This document shows, piece by piece, positions 16,817 to 24,356 of a DNA stretch of 64,000 nucleotides. Below the pieces are notes generated by a model. It did not search any database. It was not told the DNA's origin and saw only the letters and a program-made list of their open reading frames with translations. Position 1 is the first letter of the stretch. Each line of letters opens with the position of its first letter. The translations under genes were made by a program, and so were the position numbers. Source of the stretch: an uncultured Eubacteriales bacterium (lineage in GTDB: Bacteria > Bacillota > Clostridia > Oscillospirales > Oscillospiraceae); NCBI GenBank assembly GCA_900545515.1, contig UQZA01000002.1, positions 107,228 through 171,227 on the forward strand, in the 5' to 3' direction.

Positions 16817-17098
16817 ATGCTGAAAATTGGCATTCAGTTCTTCGCCCATAAAAAAGGCGGCGGTTCCACCAAGAACGGCCGTGATTCCGAGTCCAAGCGG
16901 CTGGGCGTGAAGCGGGCCGACGGTCAGTTCGTTCTGGCTGGCAACATCCTGGTCCGTCAGAGAGGCACCCACATCCATCCCGGCACCAACGTGGGCATCG
17001 GCAGCGATGACACACTGTTCGCTCTCATCGACGGTACCGTCCGTTTTGAGCGGAAGGGCAAGGATCGGAAGCAGTGCTGCGTGTACGCGGAGCAGTAA
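16817..17098 (+). CDS. rpmA: 50S ribosomal protein L27 with cleavable N-terminal extension
   Basis: A 93-residue protein. The mature part starts at Ala10 (AHKKGGGSTKNGRDS), the conserved L27 N-terminus that reaches the peptidyl-transferase centre. The preceding nine residues MLKIGIQFF form the Firmicutes pre-sequence, cut by Prp after the two Phe. The rest, including GQFVLAGNILVRQRGTHIHPG, is standard L27. A strong terminator follows. Confidence 0.97.
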   Translation: MLKIGIQFFAHKKGGGSTKNGRDSESKRLGVKRADGQFVLAGNILVRQRGTHIHPGTNVGIGSDDTLFALIDGTVRFERKGKDRKQCCVYAEQ

Positions 17099-17106
17099 TA
17101 ACGGAC

Positions 17107-17144
17107 AAAGGGCTGTTGCATACTATCTGCAACGGCCCTTTTTT
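17107..17144 (+). terminator. Rho-independent terminator of rplU-prp-rpmA
   Basis: A stem of GGGCTGTTGCA with TGCAACGGCCC around a short loop is followed by TTTTTTC, ten bases after the rpmA stop. Confidence 0.9.
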
Positions 17145-17507
17145 CTTCTGGCGTCCTGCTTGCAGAGCCCATGGACCTGGGCGGGCTGCGCAAACGGGAC
17201 GGCAATCTCCCCGACTTAGGGGCCAGGCGCATAGCGCCATAGGATTTTTCACTTGCCAGTGGCAGGTGACCCTGCAATTCCAGGGGACCGCCACCAGGCG
17301 GTCGGGTGAGGAATGGCGACCACACAACGCGGAAGCCTCTGCTTCCGTCTGTAAGCGTGTGTAAACCGCAACATCTCGCCGTTCCACATTCGCCGCGGCC
17401 TCCCCCGGGGAAGCCAGGGTGCTCCCGCACCAGTGCGGTTGCAGGCAGTGCAGCTTTAGCGGTTACGCATAACCCCGGGGAGAAATGGACCATAAGGAGG
17501 CGCTTCG
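17145..17507. repeat. Gene-free stretch before obgE with a dispersed repeat copy
   Basis: About 360 bases without a credible gene. Short dyads are frequent (CTTGCCAGTGGCAGG, GGAAGCCTCTGCTTCC). Positions 17395-17480 match the repeat near 5185-5275. I could not identify a clear promoter for obgE in this stretch. Confidence 0.4.
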
Positions 17508-18782
17508 ATGTTTGTAGATAAGGTCAGGATTACCGTCTCCGCCGGAAAGGGCGGCGACGGCGCGGTGGCGTTTCACCGGGAGAAATATGTGGCGGCAGGC
17601 GGCCCGGATGGGGGCGATGGCGGCCACGGCGGCAGCGTGGTCCTCCGGGTCAACGACAATTTGACCACGCTGATGGACTTCCGGTACAAACGGAAATATA
17701 CTGCGGCCCCCGGCGGCGATGGACAGGGCTCTCGCTGCACTGGGAAACGGGGAGAAAATCTGGTAATTCAGGTTCCCCGGGGAACGGTGGTCCGGGACGC
17801 GGAGACGGAGCAAATCATTGTGGACATGTCTGGGAACGAGGACTTTATTCTGGCGCGTGGCGGCCGTGGCGGCTGGGGCAATAAACACTTTGCCACCCCC
17901 ACCCGGCAAGTGCCCCGCTTTGCCAAGGCGGGCCTGCCTGGGGAGTGCCGGGATGTGATTTTGGAGCTGAAGCTTCTGGCAGATGTGGGCCTTGTGGGCT
18001 TCCCCAACGTGGGAAAGTCCACCCTGCTCTCTGTGACCTCCAATGCCCGGCCCAAGATTGCCAACTACCATTTTACCACCCTCTTCCCCAACCTGGGGGT
18101 CATTTATGTGGATGAGGGCGTCTCCTTTGTGATGGCCGATATTCCGGGTATCATTGAGGGCGCGGCTGAGGGGGCGGGCCTGGGCCATGATTTTCTGCGC
18201 CACATTGACCGCTGCCGTCTGCTGGTCCATGTGGTGGACGTCTCCGGTAGCGAGGGCCGGGACCCGGTGGAGGACTTCGACAAAATCTGCGCAGAGCTTC
18301 ATGAGTACTCCGTGGACCTGTCCAACCGGCCTATGATTGTAGCGGCCAATAAATGCGACCTACTGGAGCCGGACTCCGACAACCTGCAGCGGCTCCGGGA
18401 CCATGTAGCGGCTCTGGGCTGTGATTTTTACGAGATTTCTGCCGCAACCACCATGGGCGCCCGCCATCTGATGCAGGTGGTGGCTGCCAGACTCCGGGAG
18501 CTGCCTCCCATTACGGTTTATGAGCCGGAGTATGTGAAGCCTCTGCCCCAGGCTGGAGATCCCCGGGAGCTGGAGATTGACCACTACGGGGACACCTGGG
18601 TGGTTTCCGGCGCCTGGATGGAGCGGCTCCTGGGGGATGTAAATTTTGACGACTACGAGTCTCGGAATTATTTTGACCGTCAGCTGCGCAAATGCGGCCT
18701 GTTTGACCGCCTGGAGGAACTGGGGATTCGGGATGGAGACACAGTAAGCATTTACGACTGGGAATTCACTTACGAGAGATAA
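17508..18782 (+). CDS. obgE: GTPase Obg/CgtA
   Basis: A 424-residue protein with three domains. The glycine-rich Obg fold covers residues 1-158. The G domain has the P-loop GFPNVGKST at about 164-172, the G3 DIPG and the G4 NKCD. The C-terminal OCT domain, found in the Gram-positive branch, starts near 345. It binds the 50S subunit and ppGpp and acts in ribosome assembly and stress control. Linkage to rplU-rpmA is the classic order, but a terminator and a repeat-rich gap lie between, so it probably has its own promoter. AAGGAGG precedes the ATG. Confidence 0.97.
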   Translation: MFVDKVRITVSAGKGGDGAVAFHREKYVAAGGPDGGDGGHGGSVVLRVNDNLTTLMDFRYKRKYTAAPGGDGQGSRCTGKRGENLVIQVPRGTVVRDAETEQIIVDMSGNEDFILARGGRGGWGNKHFATPTRQVPRFAKAGLPGECRDVILELKLLADVGLVGFPNVGKSTLLSVTSNARPKIANYHFTTLFPNLGVIYVDEGVSFVMADIPGIIEGAAEGAGLGHDFLRHIDRCRLLVHVVDVSGSEGRDPVEDFDKICAELHEYSVDLSNRPMIVAANKCDLLEPDSDNLQRLRDHVAALGCDFYEISAATTMGARHLMQVVAARLRELPPITVYEPEYVKPLPQAGDPRELEIDHYGDTWVVSGAWMERLLGDVNFDDYESRNYFDRQLRKCGLFDRLEELGIRDGDTVSIYDWEFTYER

Positions 18783-18806
18783 AGGAATCAGGGGAGGGCT
18801 AGCGCC

Positions 18807-19973
18807 ATGGTTCAGAATTTGAATATCTTGTCCTTTGCCTCCTACGGGAACCTTCTGACTGAGCGCCCCGGCGGCGTGGGCCTGCCTAAGGGGCCTCATT
18901 GGGAGGAGCGGCTCCTCACTGCCACTGCGCAGGAAACCTATCAGTACCTCTCCAGTGACTCTGTATATCTGGACTATGAGTCTGGCATGAGCATTCTGGC
19001 CGTAGCCAAGGAGGGGGAGGAGTTTCAATACTTTTACTTGGACAAACCGGTGTGTGTCTATCCCGGGGTACGGTTTGCTATCGCGCCCTACCAGGACAGC
19101 TGCACTGTCCACATGATGGCTCGCCGCACCAGCTGGCCTCAGGCGGAGCCTTTGACGGTGTCGGTGCGGGAGCTGGCGCTGTCCCGGCGACTCCAGGTAG
19201 AGCGGGTGTACACCTTCTTTTACCACGAAAAGGAACGGGGCTTCTTCTTCCGGGGGGAGGAGCACTCCATGCTGGAGTTGACCTATGTGGATAAGGGGAG
19301 CATCCACAGTGTGGCCGGCGGTCAGGATCTGGTGCTCACCCAGGGAGACATGGCCATTTACGGCCCCAATCAGTGGCATATGCAGTATGCCGACCCGGAT
19401 TGCGCACCCAGCTACATCACCATCACCTTCGACCTGGAGGGTGATAGCTTGGAGCGCCTCCTGAACCGGAAGTTCCGCACGCCCCAGAAGGCGGTGCTGC
19501 TTTTGCAGCAGATGCTACGGGAGCGGGACCGGGAGGATCGGTATACCGGGGACATGCTGATCAGCCTTCTGGGGCAGCTGCTGCTCACGGTTTTGCGAGA
19601 GGCCGAGGGCTCGGCCCGGCTTCCTCTGCGAACGGCTAACGCCATTAATAATGAGAATGAGGTGGTGGGTCATGCCCAGCGGTTCATCGGGCAGAACGTC
19701 CGGATGAAGCTCAGCGTGCCTATGGTGGCCCGGGAGGTGGGAGTGAGTCCCTCGTACTTAACTGCACTCTTCCATAAGAATCTGCAAATTTCCCCAGGTG
19801 AGTACATCCGCCGGGCCAAGCTCCAGGAGAGCAAGCTTATGATCCGGGAGGGTAAAATGAACTTTACGGAAATTGCCCAGGTACTGCAATACTCCACGGT
19901 GCACCATTTCTCCCGGCAGTTCAAGGAAAAATTCGGCATTACCCCTACGGAATACGCCCGGTCCATTCGATAG
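18807..19973 (+). CDS. AraC family transcriptional regulator
   Basis: A 388-residue regulator. The last 100 residues hold two helix-turn-helix motifs of AraC type (VPMVAREVGVSPSYLTALFHK, then FTEIAQVLQYSTVHHFSRQFK and the GITPTEYA end). The centre (about 135-220) is a cupin-like ligand-binding fold (YVDKGSIHSVAGGQDLVLTQGD). The first 130 residues resemble another small beta domain of unknown role, making the protein longer than the usual 290 residues. It is 24 bases behind obgE, so it may be read from the same transcript, and convergent with kbl. The inducer is unknown. Confidence 0.88.
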   Translation: MVQNLNILSFASYGNLLTERPGGVGLPKGPHWEERLLTATAQETYQYLSSDSVYLDYESGMSILAVAKEGEEFQYFYLDKPVCVYPGVRFAIAPYQDSCTVHMMARRTSWPQAEPLTVSVRELALSRRLQVERVYTFFYHEKERGFFFRGEEHSMLELTYVDKGSIHSVAGGQDLVLTQGDMAIYGPNQWHMQYADPDCAPSYITITFDLEGDSLERLLNRKFRTPQKAVLLLQQMLRERDREDRYTGDMLISLLGQLLLTVLREAEGSARLPLRTANAINNENEVVGHAQRFIGQNVRMKLSVPMVAREVGVSPSYLTALFHKNLQISPGEYIRRAKLQESKLMIREGKMNFTEIAQVLQYSTVHHFSRQFKEKFGITPTEYARSIR

Positions 19974-20001
19974 GTTCCGTGGACGGCGGCTCAGATATAT
20001 G

Positions 20002-20035
20002 AAGAGCCCGGCAGACGATACGCTGCCGGGCTCTT
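20002..20035. terminator. Bidirectional terminator between the AraC gene and kbl
   Basis: A 13-bp perfect stem AAGAGCCCGGCAG/CTGCCGGGCTCTT with an 8-base loop lies between convergent genes. Confidence 0.75.
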
Positions 20036-20063
20036 GACGTATGGATGTGGAAGAAAGGTGGGT

Positions 20064-21269
20064 TTAGGCCTTGGCGTCCTCCTCCTCCATCTGGCGGCGG
20101 GCCTCGATGAAGCAGCGGACGGCGAACTCCAGGTCCTCCTTGGTGTGGGCGGCGGAAACCTGGGTGCGGATGCGGGCCCGGCCCTTGGGGACTACGGGGT
20201 AGGTGAAGCTGACGGCATAGATGCCCAGCTCATAGAGCTTCTGAGCCATGCGGGCAGCCTTGTGCTCGTCGTAGAGCATGATGGGTACGCAGGGGTGGGT
20301 GCCGTCGATGATGTCAAAGCCGGCGTCCTTCAAAGCCTGGCGGTAGCCCACAGTGATCTCCTCCAGGTGGTCCCGGAGGGAGGTATCCCGCTCCAGCATC
20401 TCCAGGCATTTCAGCGTGCCGGCAGCCACGGCGGGAGCCAGGGTGTTGGAGAAGAGATAGGGGCGGCTCCGCTGGCGCAGGAGGTCAATGATTTCCCGCT
20501 TGCCGGTGGTAAAGCCGCCGGAAGCGCCGCCCAGGGCCTTACCGAAGGTGCCGGTGATCACGTCCACCCGTCCCATGACGCCGCAGTGCTCCGTGGAGCC
20601 CCGGCCGTGCTTGCCTACAAAGCCGGAGGCGTGGCTGTCATCCACCATGACCATGGCGCCGTACTTGTCGGCTAGGTCGCAGACCCCCTGGAGGTTGGCG
20701 ATGATGCCGTCCATGGAGAACACGCCGTCGGTGGCGATGAGCTTCAGCCGGGCGCCGGCAGCGTCGGCGGCCTGGAGCTGGGCCTCCAGATCGGCCATGT
20801 CGTTGTTTTTGTAACGGTACCGCTTGGCTTTGCACAGGCGGATGCCATCGATGATGGAGGCGTGGTTCAGCTCATCGCTGATGACGGCATCCTCGGCGGT
20901 GAGCATAACCTCAAACAGGCCGCCGTTGGCATCGAAGCAGGAGGAGTAGAGGATGGTGTCCTCGGTGCCGAAGAACCGGCTGACAGCAGCTTCCAGCTGC
21001 TTGTGGATGGACTGGGTACCGCAGATAAAGCGGACAGAGGCCAGGCCGTAACCGTATGCGTCGTAGGCGGCCTTGGCAGCCTCTGCCAGCTCCCGGTTGT
21101 CTGCCAGGCCTAAGTAGTTGTTGGCACACATGTTTAGCAGCTCCTTGCCATCGGCAAAGATGTGTGCACTCTGGGGAGTGGTGATGATCCGCTCTGCCTT
21201 CAGGACACCGGATTCCCGAATGCCCTCCAGCTGGGAAGCGTAGTAGGAAAATGCCTCTTGCTTGTTCAT
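20064..21269 (-). CDS. kbl: Glycine C-acetyltransferase (2-amino-3-ketobutyrate CoA ligase)
   Basis: A 401-residue PLP enzyme of the alpha-oxoamine synthase family. Lys244 in ITGTFGKALGGASGG is the PLP Schiff-base lysine, and ANNYLGLADN and VDDSHASGF are the other family marks. It cleaves 2-amino-3-oxobutyrate with CoA to glycine and acetyl-CoA. It lies 21 bases after tdh, forming the complete two-step threonine degradation pathway. Length is as in E. coli Kbl (398). A serine palmitoyltransferase or KAPA synthase assignment is excluded by the tdh linkage. Confidence 0.95.
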   Translation of the reverse strand: MNKQEAFSYYASQLEGIRESGVLKAERIITTPQSAHIFADGKELLNMCANNYLGLADNRELAEAAKAAYDAYGYGLASVRFICGTQSIHKQLEAAVSRFFGTEDTILYSSCFDANGGLFEVMLTAEDAVISDELNHASIIDGIRLCKAKRYRYKNNDMADLEAQLQAADAAGARLKLIATDGVFSMDGIIANLQGVCDLADKYGAMVMVDDSHASGFVGKHGRGSTEHCGVMGRVDVITGTFGKALGGASGGFTTGKREIIDLLRQRSRPYLFSNTLAPAVAAGTLKCLEMLERDTSLRDHLEEITVGYRQALKDAGFDIIDGTHPCVPIMLYDEHKAARMAQKLYELGIYAVSFTYPVVPKGRARIRTQVSAAHTKEDLEFAVRCFIEARRQMEEEDAKA

Positions 21270-21290
21270 GATACCGCGTCCTTTCTCAAA

Positions 21291-22343
21291 TTAGTCTTGA
21301 AGTCCGGTCCAATCCAGAATGACCTTGCCGGAGTGGCCGGAGCACATGGCTTCAAAGCCCTGCTTGTAATCCTGGACAGGGAACCGGTGGGTGATGATTT
21401 TCTCCAGGGGGAAGCCGGCCTCCACCATGGCCTGCATTTTGTACCAGGTTTCGTACATCTCTCGACCGTAAATGCCCTTCAGGATGAGGCCGTTCCAGAT
21501 GATGGTGTTCAGGGGGAGCTCCACGGCGTTTTTATTGGGCAGGCCCAGGAGGGCGATCCGACCCCCGTTGTACATGGATTCAATGAGCTGCCGCAGGGCG
21601 ATGGGGTTGCCGGACATCTCCATGCCCACGTCAAAGCCCTCGTGAATCCCCAGGTCCGCCATAACCTCTTTCAGGTCCGTCTCCTTGGTGTTCACGGCTA
21701 TGACGCCAAATTGCCGGGCCAGCTCCAGCCGGTATTCGTTGAGATCCGTAATCACCACATGCCGCGCCCCGGAGAATTTGGCAATGGCTGCCGCCAGGAT
21801 GCCGATGGGGCCGGCGCCAGTAACCAGCACATCCTCCGCCAGGAGGTTGAAGGACAGGGCGGTATGGGTGGCATTGCCGAAGGGATCAAAGATGGAGTAC
21901 AGCTCCTCCGGAATCTTGGGGGAGCAGGAAATGACGTTGGAGGCGGGAATTACCAGGTACTCTGCGAAGGCGCCGTTCCGGTTGACGCCGACGCCAGAGG
22001 TGTTTTTACACAGGTGCCCCCGGCCGGAGCGGCAGTTACGGCACATGCCGCAGACGATGTGCCCCTCGCCGGAGACCAGCTCGCCCAGGTGATGTCCCTT
22101 TACGGCGGCGCCCATTTCCACGATTTCGCCGACATACTCATGCCCGGCAGTGGTGCCCACCCGGAAGGTATTCTGCGCCCACTCATTCCAGTCCCAGATG
22201 TGTACATCTGTGCCACAAATGGCGGTCTTGTGAATTTTGATCATGACATCGTTGTCGCCTACGGCGGGAATCTCTACGCGCTTCATGGAGAGGCCTTTTG
22301 CAGGTTGGTCTTTGACCAGTGCCCACATGGTTCCAGTGTGCAA
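21291..22343 (-). CDS. tdh: L-threonine 3-dehydrogenase
   Basis: A 350-residue zinc-dependent medium-chain dehydrogenase. Catalytic zinc ligands are in ICGTDVHIWDW and AGHEYVGEI; the four-Cys structural zinc lobe is CGMCRNCRSGRGHLC. The NAD-binding GAGPIGILAA follows. It oxidises threonine to 2-amino-3-oxobutyrate for Kbl. The start is uncertain: TTG 22343 has AGAGGAG eight bases upstream and is preferred, while ATG 22328 (five codons later) also suits the family start. A weak minus-strand promoter with TATAAT at 22434-22429 and a GGGGAC/GTCCCC hairpin lie upstream. Confidence 0.93.
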   Translation of the reverse strand: MHTGTMWALVKDQPAKGLSMKRVEIPAVGDNDVMIKIHKTAICGTDVHIWDWNEWAQNTFRVGTTAGHEYVGEIVEMGAAVKGHHLGELVSGEGHIVCGMCRNCRSGRGHLCKNTSGVGVNRNGAFAEYLVIPASNVISCSPKIPEELYSIFDPFGNATHTALSFNLLAEDVLVTGAGPIGILAAAIAKFSGARHVVITDLNEYRLELARQFGVIAVNTKETDLKEVMADLGIHEGFDVGMEMSGNPIALRQLIESMYNGGRIALLGLPNKNAVELPLNTIIWNGLILKGIYGREMYETWYKMQAMVEAGFPLEKIITHRFPVQDYKQGFEAMCSGHSGKVILDWTGLQD

Positions 22344-22434
22344 TTTGATCACTCCTCTTGTCATGTGTAAGGTGGGGATATTTGCGTTTTGCTCGGGGAC
22401 AGCTTGGGACAGTCCCCACTGTAAGAACATTATA

Positions 22435-22705
22435 GCGGACTGGTGGGCAAAAAGCTATAGTCTTGGAAAAAAATGTTGCGCAAAAAGCAAAGGAACGCAA
22501 CAGGACTGGGGAAAATCCAGGAGATAGGGGACGTGATCTGCGCTGCCATCTGGTAGCACACAGATGTTGTATCAATACGGCGCGCAAACTGTCTTCGACA
22601 GAAGGACATTTCAAAACGGACCGGAAAATGACGTGATGGCCGGATGCGGCCCTGACGCATTGGCCTGCCTTATCTGTTTGCATGGGGCGATTGGAGATAT
22701 TTCCC
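22435..22705. other. Intergenic stretch between tdh and the SLC13 permease gene
   Basis: About 270 bases with no gene. It separates two divergent promoters (tdh to the left, permease to the right). I see only short dyads and no known leader RNA. Confidence 0.4.
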
Positions 22706-22734
22706 TTGCAAATTTGGGGACGGGCCTATATAAT
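22706..22734 (+). promoter_or_regulatory. Sigma-70 promoter for the SLC13-type permease
   Basis: TTGCAA (22706-22711), 17-base spacer, TATAAT (22729-22734), 54 bases before the GTG start. Confidence 0.75.
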
Positions 22735-22788
22735 AGGTAGGGCTTATGAAACGACTGGCTTGTGGCCGGCAATTTTGGAGGGATTTTT

Positions 22789-24066
22789 GTGGAGTCTATG
22801 CCCCTGGCTCTGGGCTTGTTTGCCTTAACGTATATTTTAATGCTGTGTTTGCCCAAGTATCGCCGGTTTGTTGCCCTGGGTTCAGCAGCGGTGTTTCTGG
22901 CGACAGGGATGCTGCCCTTAAAGGACGCCCTGGGCTACATAGACTGGAATGTGCTGATGATGATCGCGGGAACCATGGGCATTGTGTCCCTGTTCATTGA
23001 GTCCCGGATGCCCGCCCGGATGGCGGATATTCTCCTGGCCCATGTGCCCAATGTGAAGTGGGCCGTGGTGATGCTGGCCCTGTTTGCGGGACTCATCTCC
23101 GCCTTTGTGGACAATGTGGCGACGGTGCTGATGGTGGCTCCTGTGGCCATGGCCATTTCCAAACGGCTGAATATCAATCCGGTGCCTATGATCATTGCCA
23201 TTGCCGTGTCCTCCAACCTCCAGGGAGCGGCTACCCTGGTGGGAGATACCACGGCCATTCTCCTGGGCGGCTATGCCAACATGAATTTCCTGGACTTCTT
23301 TGTCTACCTGGGTAAGCCCAGCATCTTTTTTGCGGTAGAGCTGGGGGCGTTGTGCTCAGCGGCCATTTTGCTTGTGATGTTCCGGAAGGAGACGGCCTCC
23401 GTCCCGGAGCCGCAGGTGACGCCGGTTTCCAACTATGTGCCCACGATTTTGCTTTTGGGTACCATTGTACTGCTGATTCTGGCCTCCTTCCTGCCGGGTA
23501 TGCCTAAGACCATCAATGGCATCATCTGCATGAGCCTGTTGACCATTGGCCTGCTGTATACTGCGGCTACGCAGAAGAGCCTGCAGGCTGTGGTGAAGCC
23601 CCTGCGAGAGATCGATTTGGACACCATCCTGCTCCTTTTGGGACTGTTCCTGGTGATCGGCGGCATTACGGAGCAAGGGGTCATAGACCAGCTGGCCGCT
23701 CTCGTTGCCAGGCTGGGCGGGAGCAACCTCTTTGTCATTTACACCGTCATTGTCTGGGCCAGCGTGCTGTTTTCGGCATTCATTGACAACATTCCGTATG
23801 TGGCCACCATGTTGCCGGTGGTGCAGAAAATTGCCCTGGATATGGGCGTGGACCCGACGGTTTTGTACTTTGGACTCCTGTCTGGGGCCACCCTGGGGGG
23901 CAATCTGACGCCCATCGGCGCCTCTGCCAACATCACCAGCATTGGCATCCTGCGCAAGGCAGGTTATGAGGTCCAAAACCGGGACTTCATGCGGATTGGC
24001 ATCCCCTTTACCCTGGCTGCCATCATCCCCGCATATTTATATATCTGGTTTTTCTATGGAATTTGA
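22789..24066 (+). CDS. SLC13/ArsB-type permease (ion transporter superfamily)
   Basis: A 425-residue protein with 10-12 membrane spans. It shows the duplicated DNVATVLMVAP and DNIPYVATMLP segments, and GATLGGNLTPIGASANI near the end, typical of the ion transporter superfamily (CitM, ArsB, NhaD, SLC13). It should move an anion such as citrate or another carboxylate, or Na+/H+ as in NhaD; the sequence alone does not decide. The start is GTG 22789 because GGAGGG stands 6 bases before it; GTG 22762 is in frame but has no ribosome site. The Mn riboswitch region follows 60 bases after the stop. Confidence 0.82.
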   Translation: MESMPLALGLFALTYILMLCLPKYRRFVALGSAAVFLATGMLPLKDALGYIDWNVLMMIAGTMGIVSLFIESRMPARMADILLAHVPNVKWAVVMLALFAGLISAFVDNVATVLMVAPVAMAISKRLNINPVPMIIAIAVSSNLQGAATLVGDTTAILLGGYANMNFLDFFVYLGKPSIFFAVELGALCSAAILLVMFRKETASVPEPQVTPVSNYVPTILLLGTIVLLILASFLPGMPKTINGIICMSLLTIGLLYTAATQKSLQAVVKPLREIDLDTILLLLGLFLVIGGITEQGVIDQLAALVARLGGSNLFVIYTVIVWASVLFSAFIDNIPYVATMLPVVQKIALDMGVDPTVLYFGLLSGATLGGNLTPIGASANITSIGILRKAGYEVQNRDFMRIGIPFTLAAIIPAYLYIWFFYGI

Positions 24067-24119
24067 GGAGCTTGTTTGCGGCAAAAATAGAAAAGTGTCC
24101 GGAACCCGGCAAATTTTTC

Positions 24120-24148
24120 TTGCAGCCTGCTGGGAAATTTGCTATCAT
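24120..24148 (+). promoter_or_regulatory. Sigma-70 promoter upstream of the Mn riboswitch
   Basis: TTGCAG (24120-24125), 17-base spacer, TATCAT (24143-24148); transcription would begin about 30 bases before the aptamer. Confidence 0.65.
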
Positions 24149-24183
24149 ATTCCCAACAAAACGGCGAGCCCATCTGGGGCTCT

Positions 24184-24280
24184 CATGGGGGAGTAGTTGC
24201 GCCCGGCAGAAGCGGGCGGGTCAAGTCAACATGCATGGTGCTTTTTGCGCCTGGCTTGGCAGGATACAACGAGACTCATG
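24184..24280 (+). ncRNA. Manganese riboswitch (yybP-ykoY motif)
   Basis: Both conserved internal loops are present in order: GGGGAGTAG-TTGCG at the 5' side and GCCTGGC...CAACGAGAC at the 3' side. They are joined by a GC-rich stem, with P1 formed by CATGGG (24184-24189) and CTCATG (24275-24280). The family binds Mn2+ between the two loops. The 3' strand of P1 is also the 5' arm of the terminator at 24271-24316, so metal binding should favour read-through into the P-type ATPase gene. Assigned by motif recognition. Confidence 0.9.
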
Positions 24281-24316
24281 TGCAGCGAAAACTGTGCATG
24301 GGTCTCGCTTTTTTGT
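24271..24316 (+). terminator. Riboswitch expression-platform terminator
   Basis: Positions 24271-24285 pair fully (with three G-U pairs) with 24292-24306 around a CGAAAA loop, followed by GCTTTTTTG. The left arm overlaps the riboswitch P1 3' strand, making the two structures mutually exclusive. Confidence 0.88.
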
Positions 24317-24356
24317 CTCAAACTAAGAGCCATACAGGCAGAAAGGAACGGAGCAT

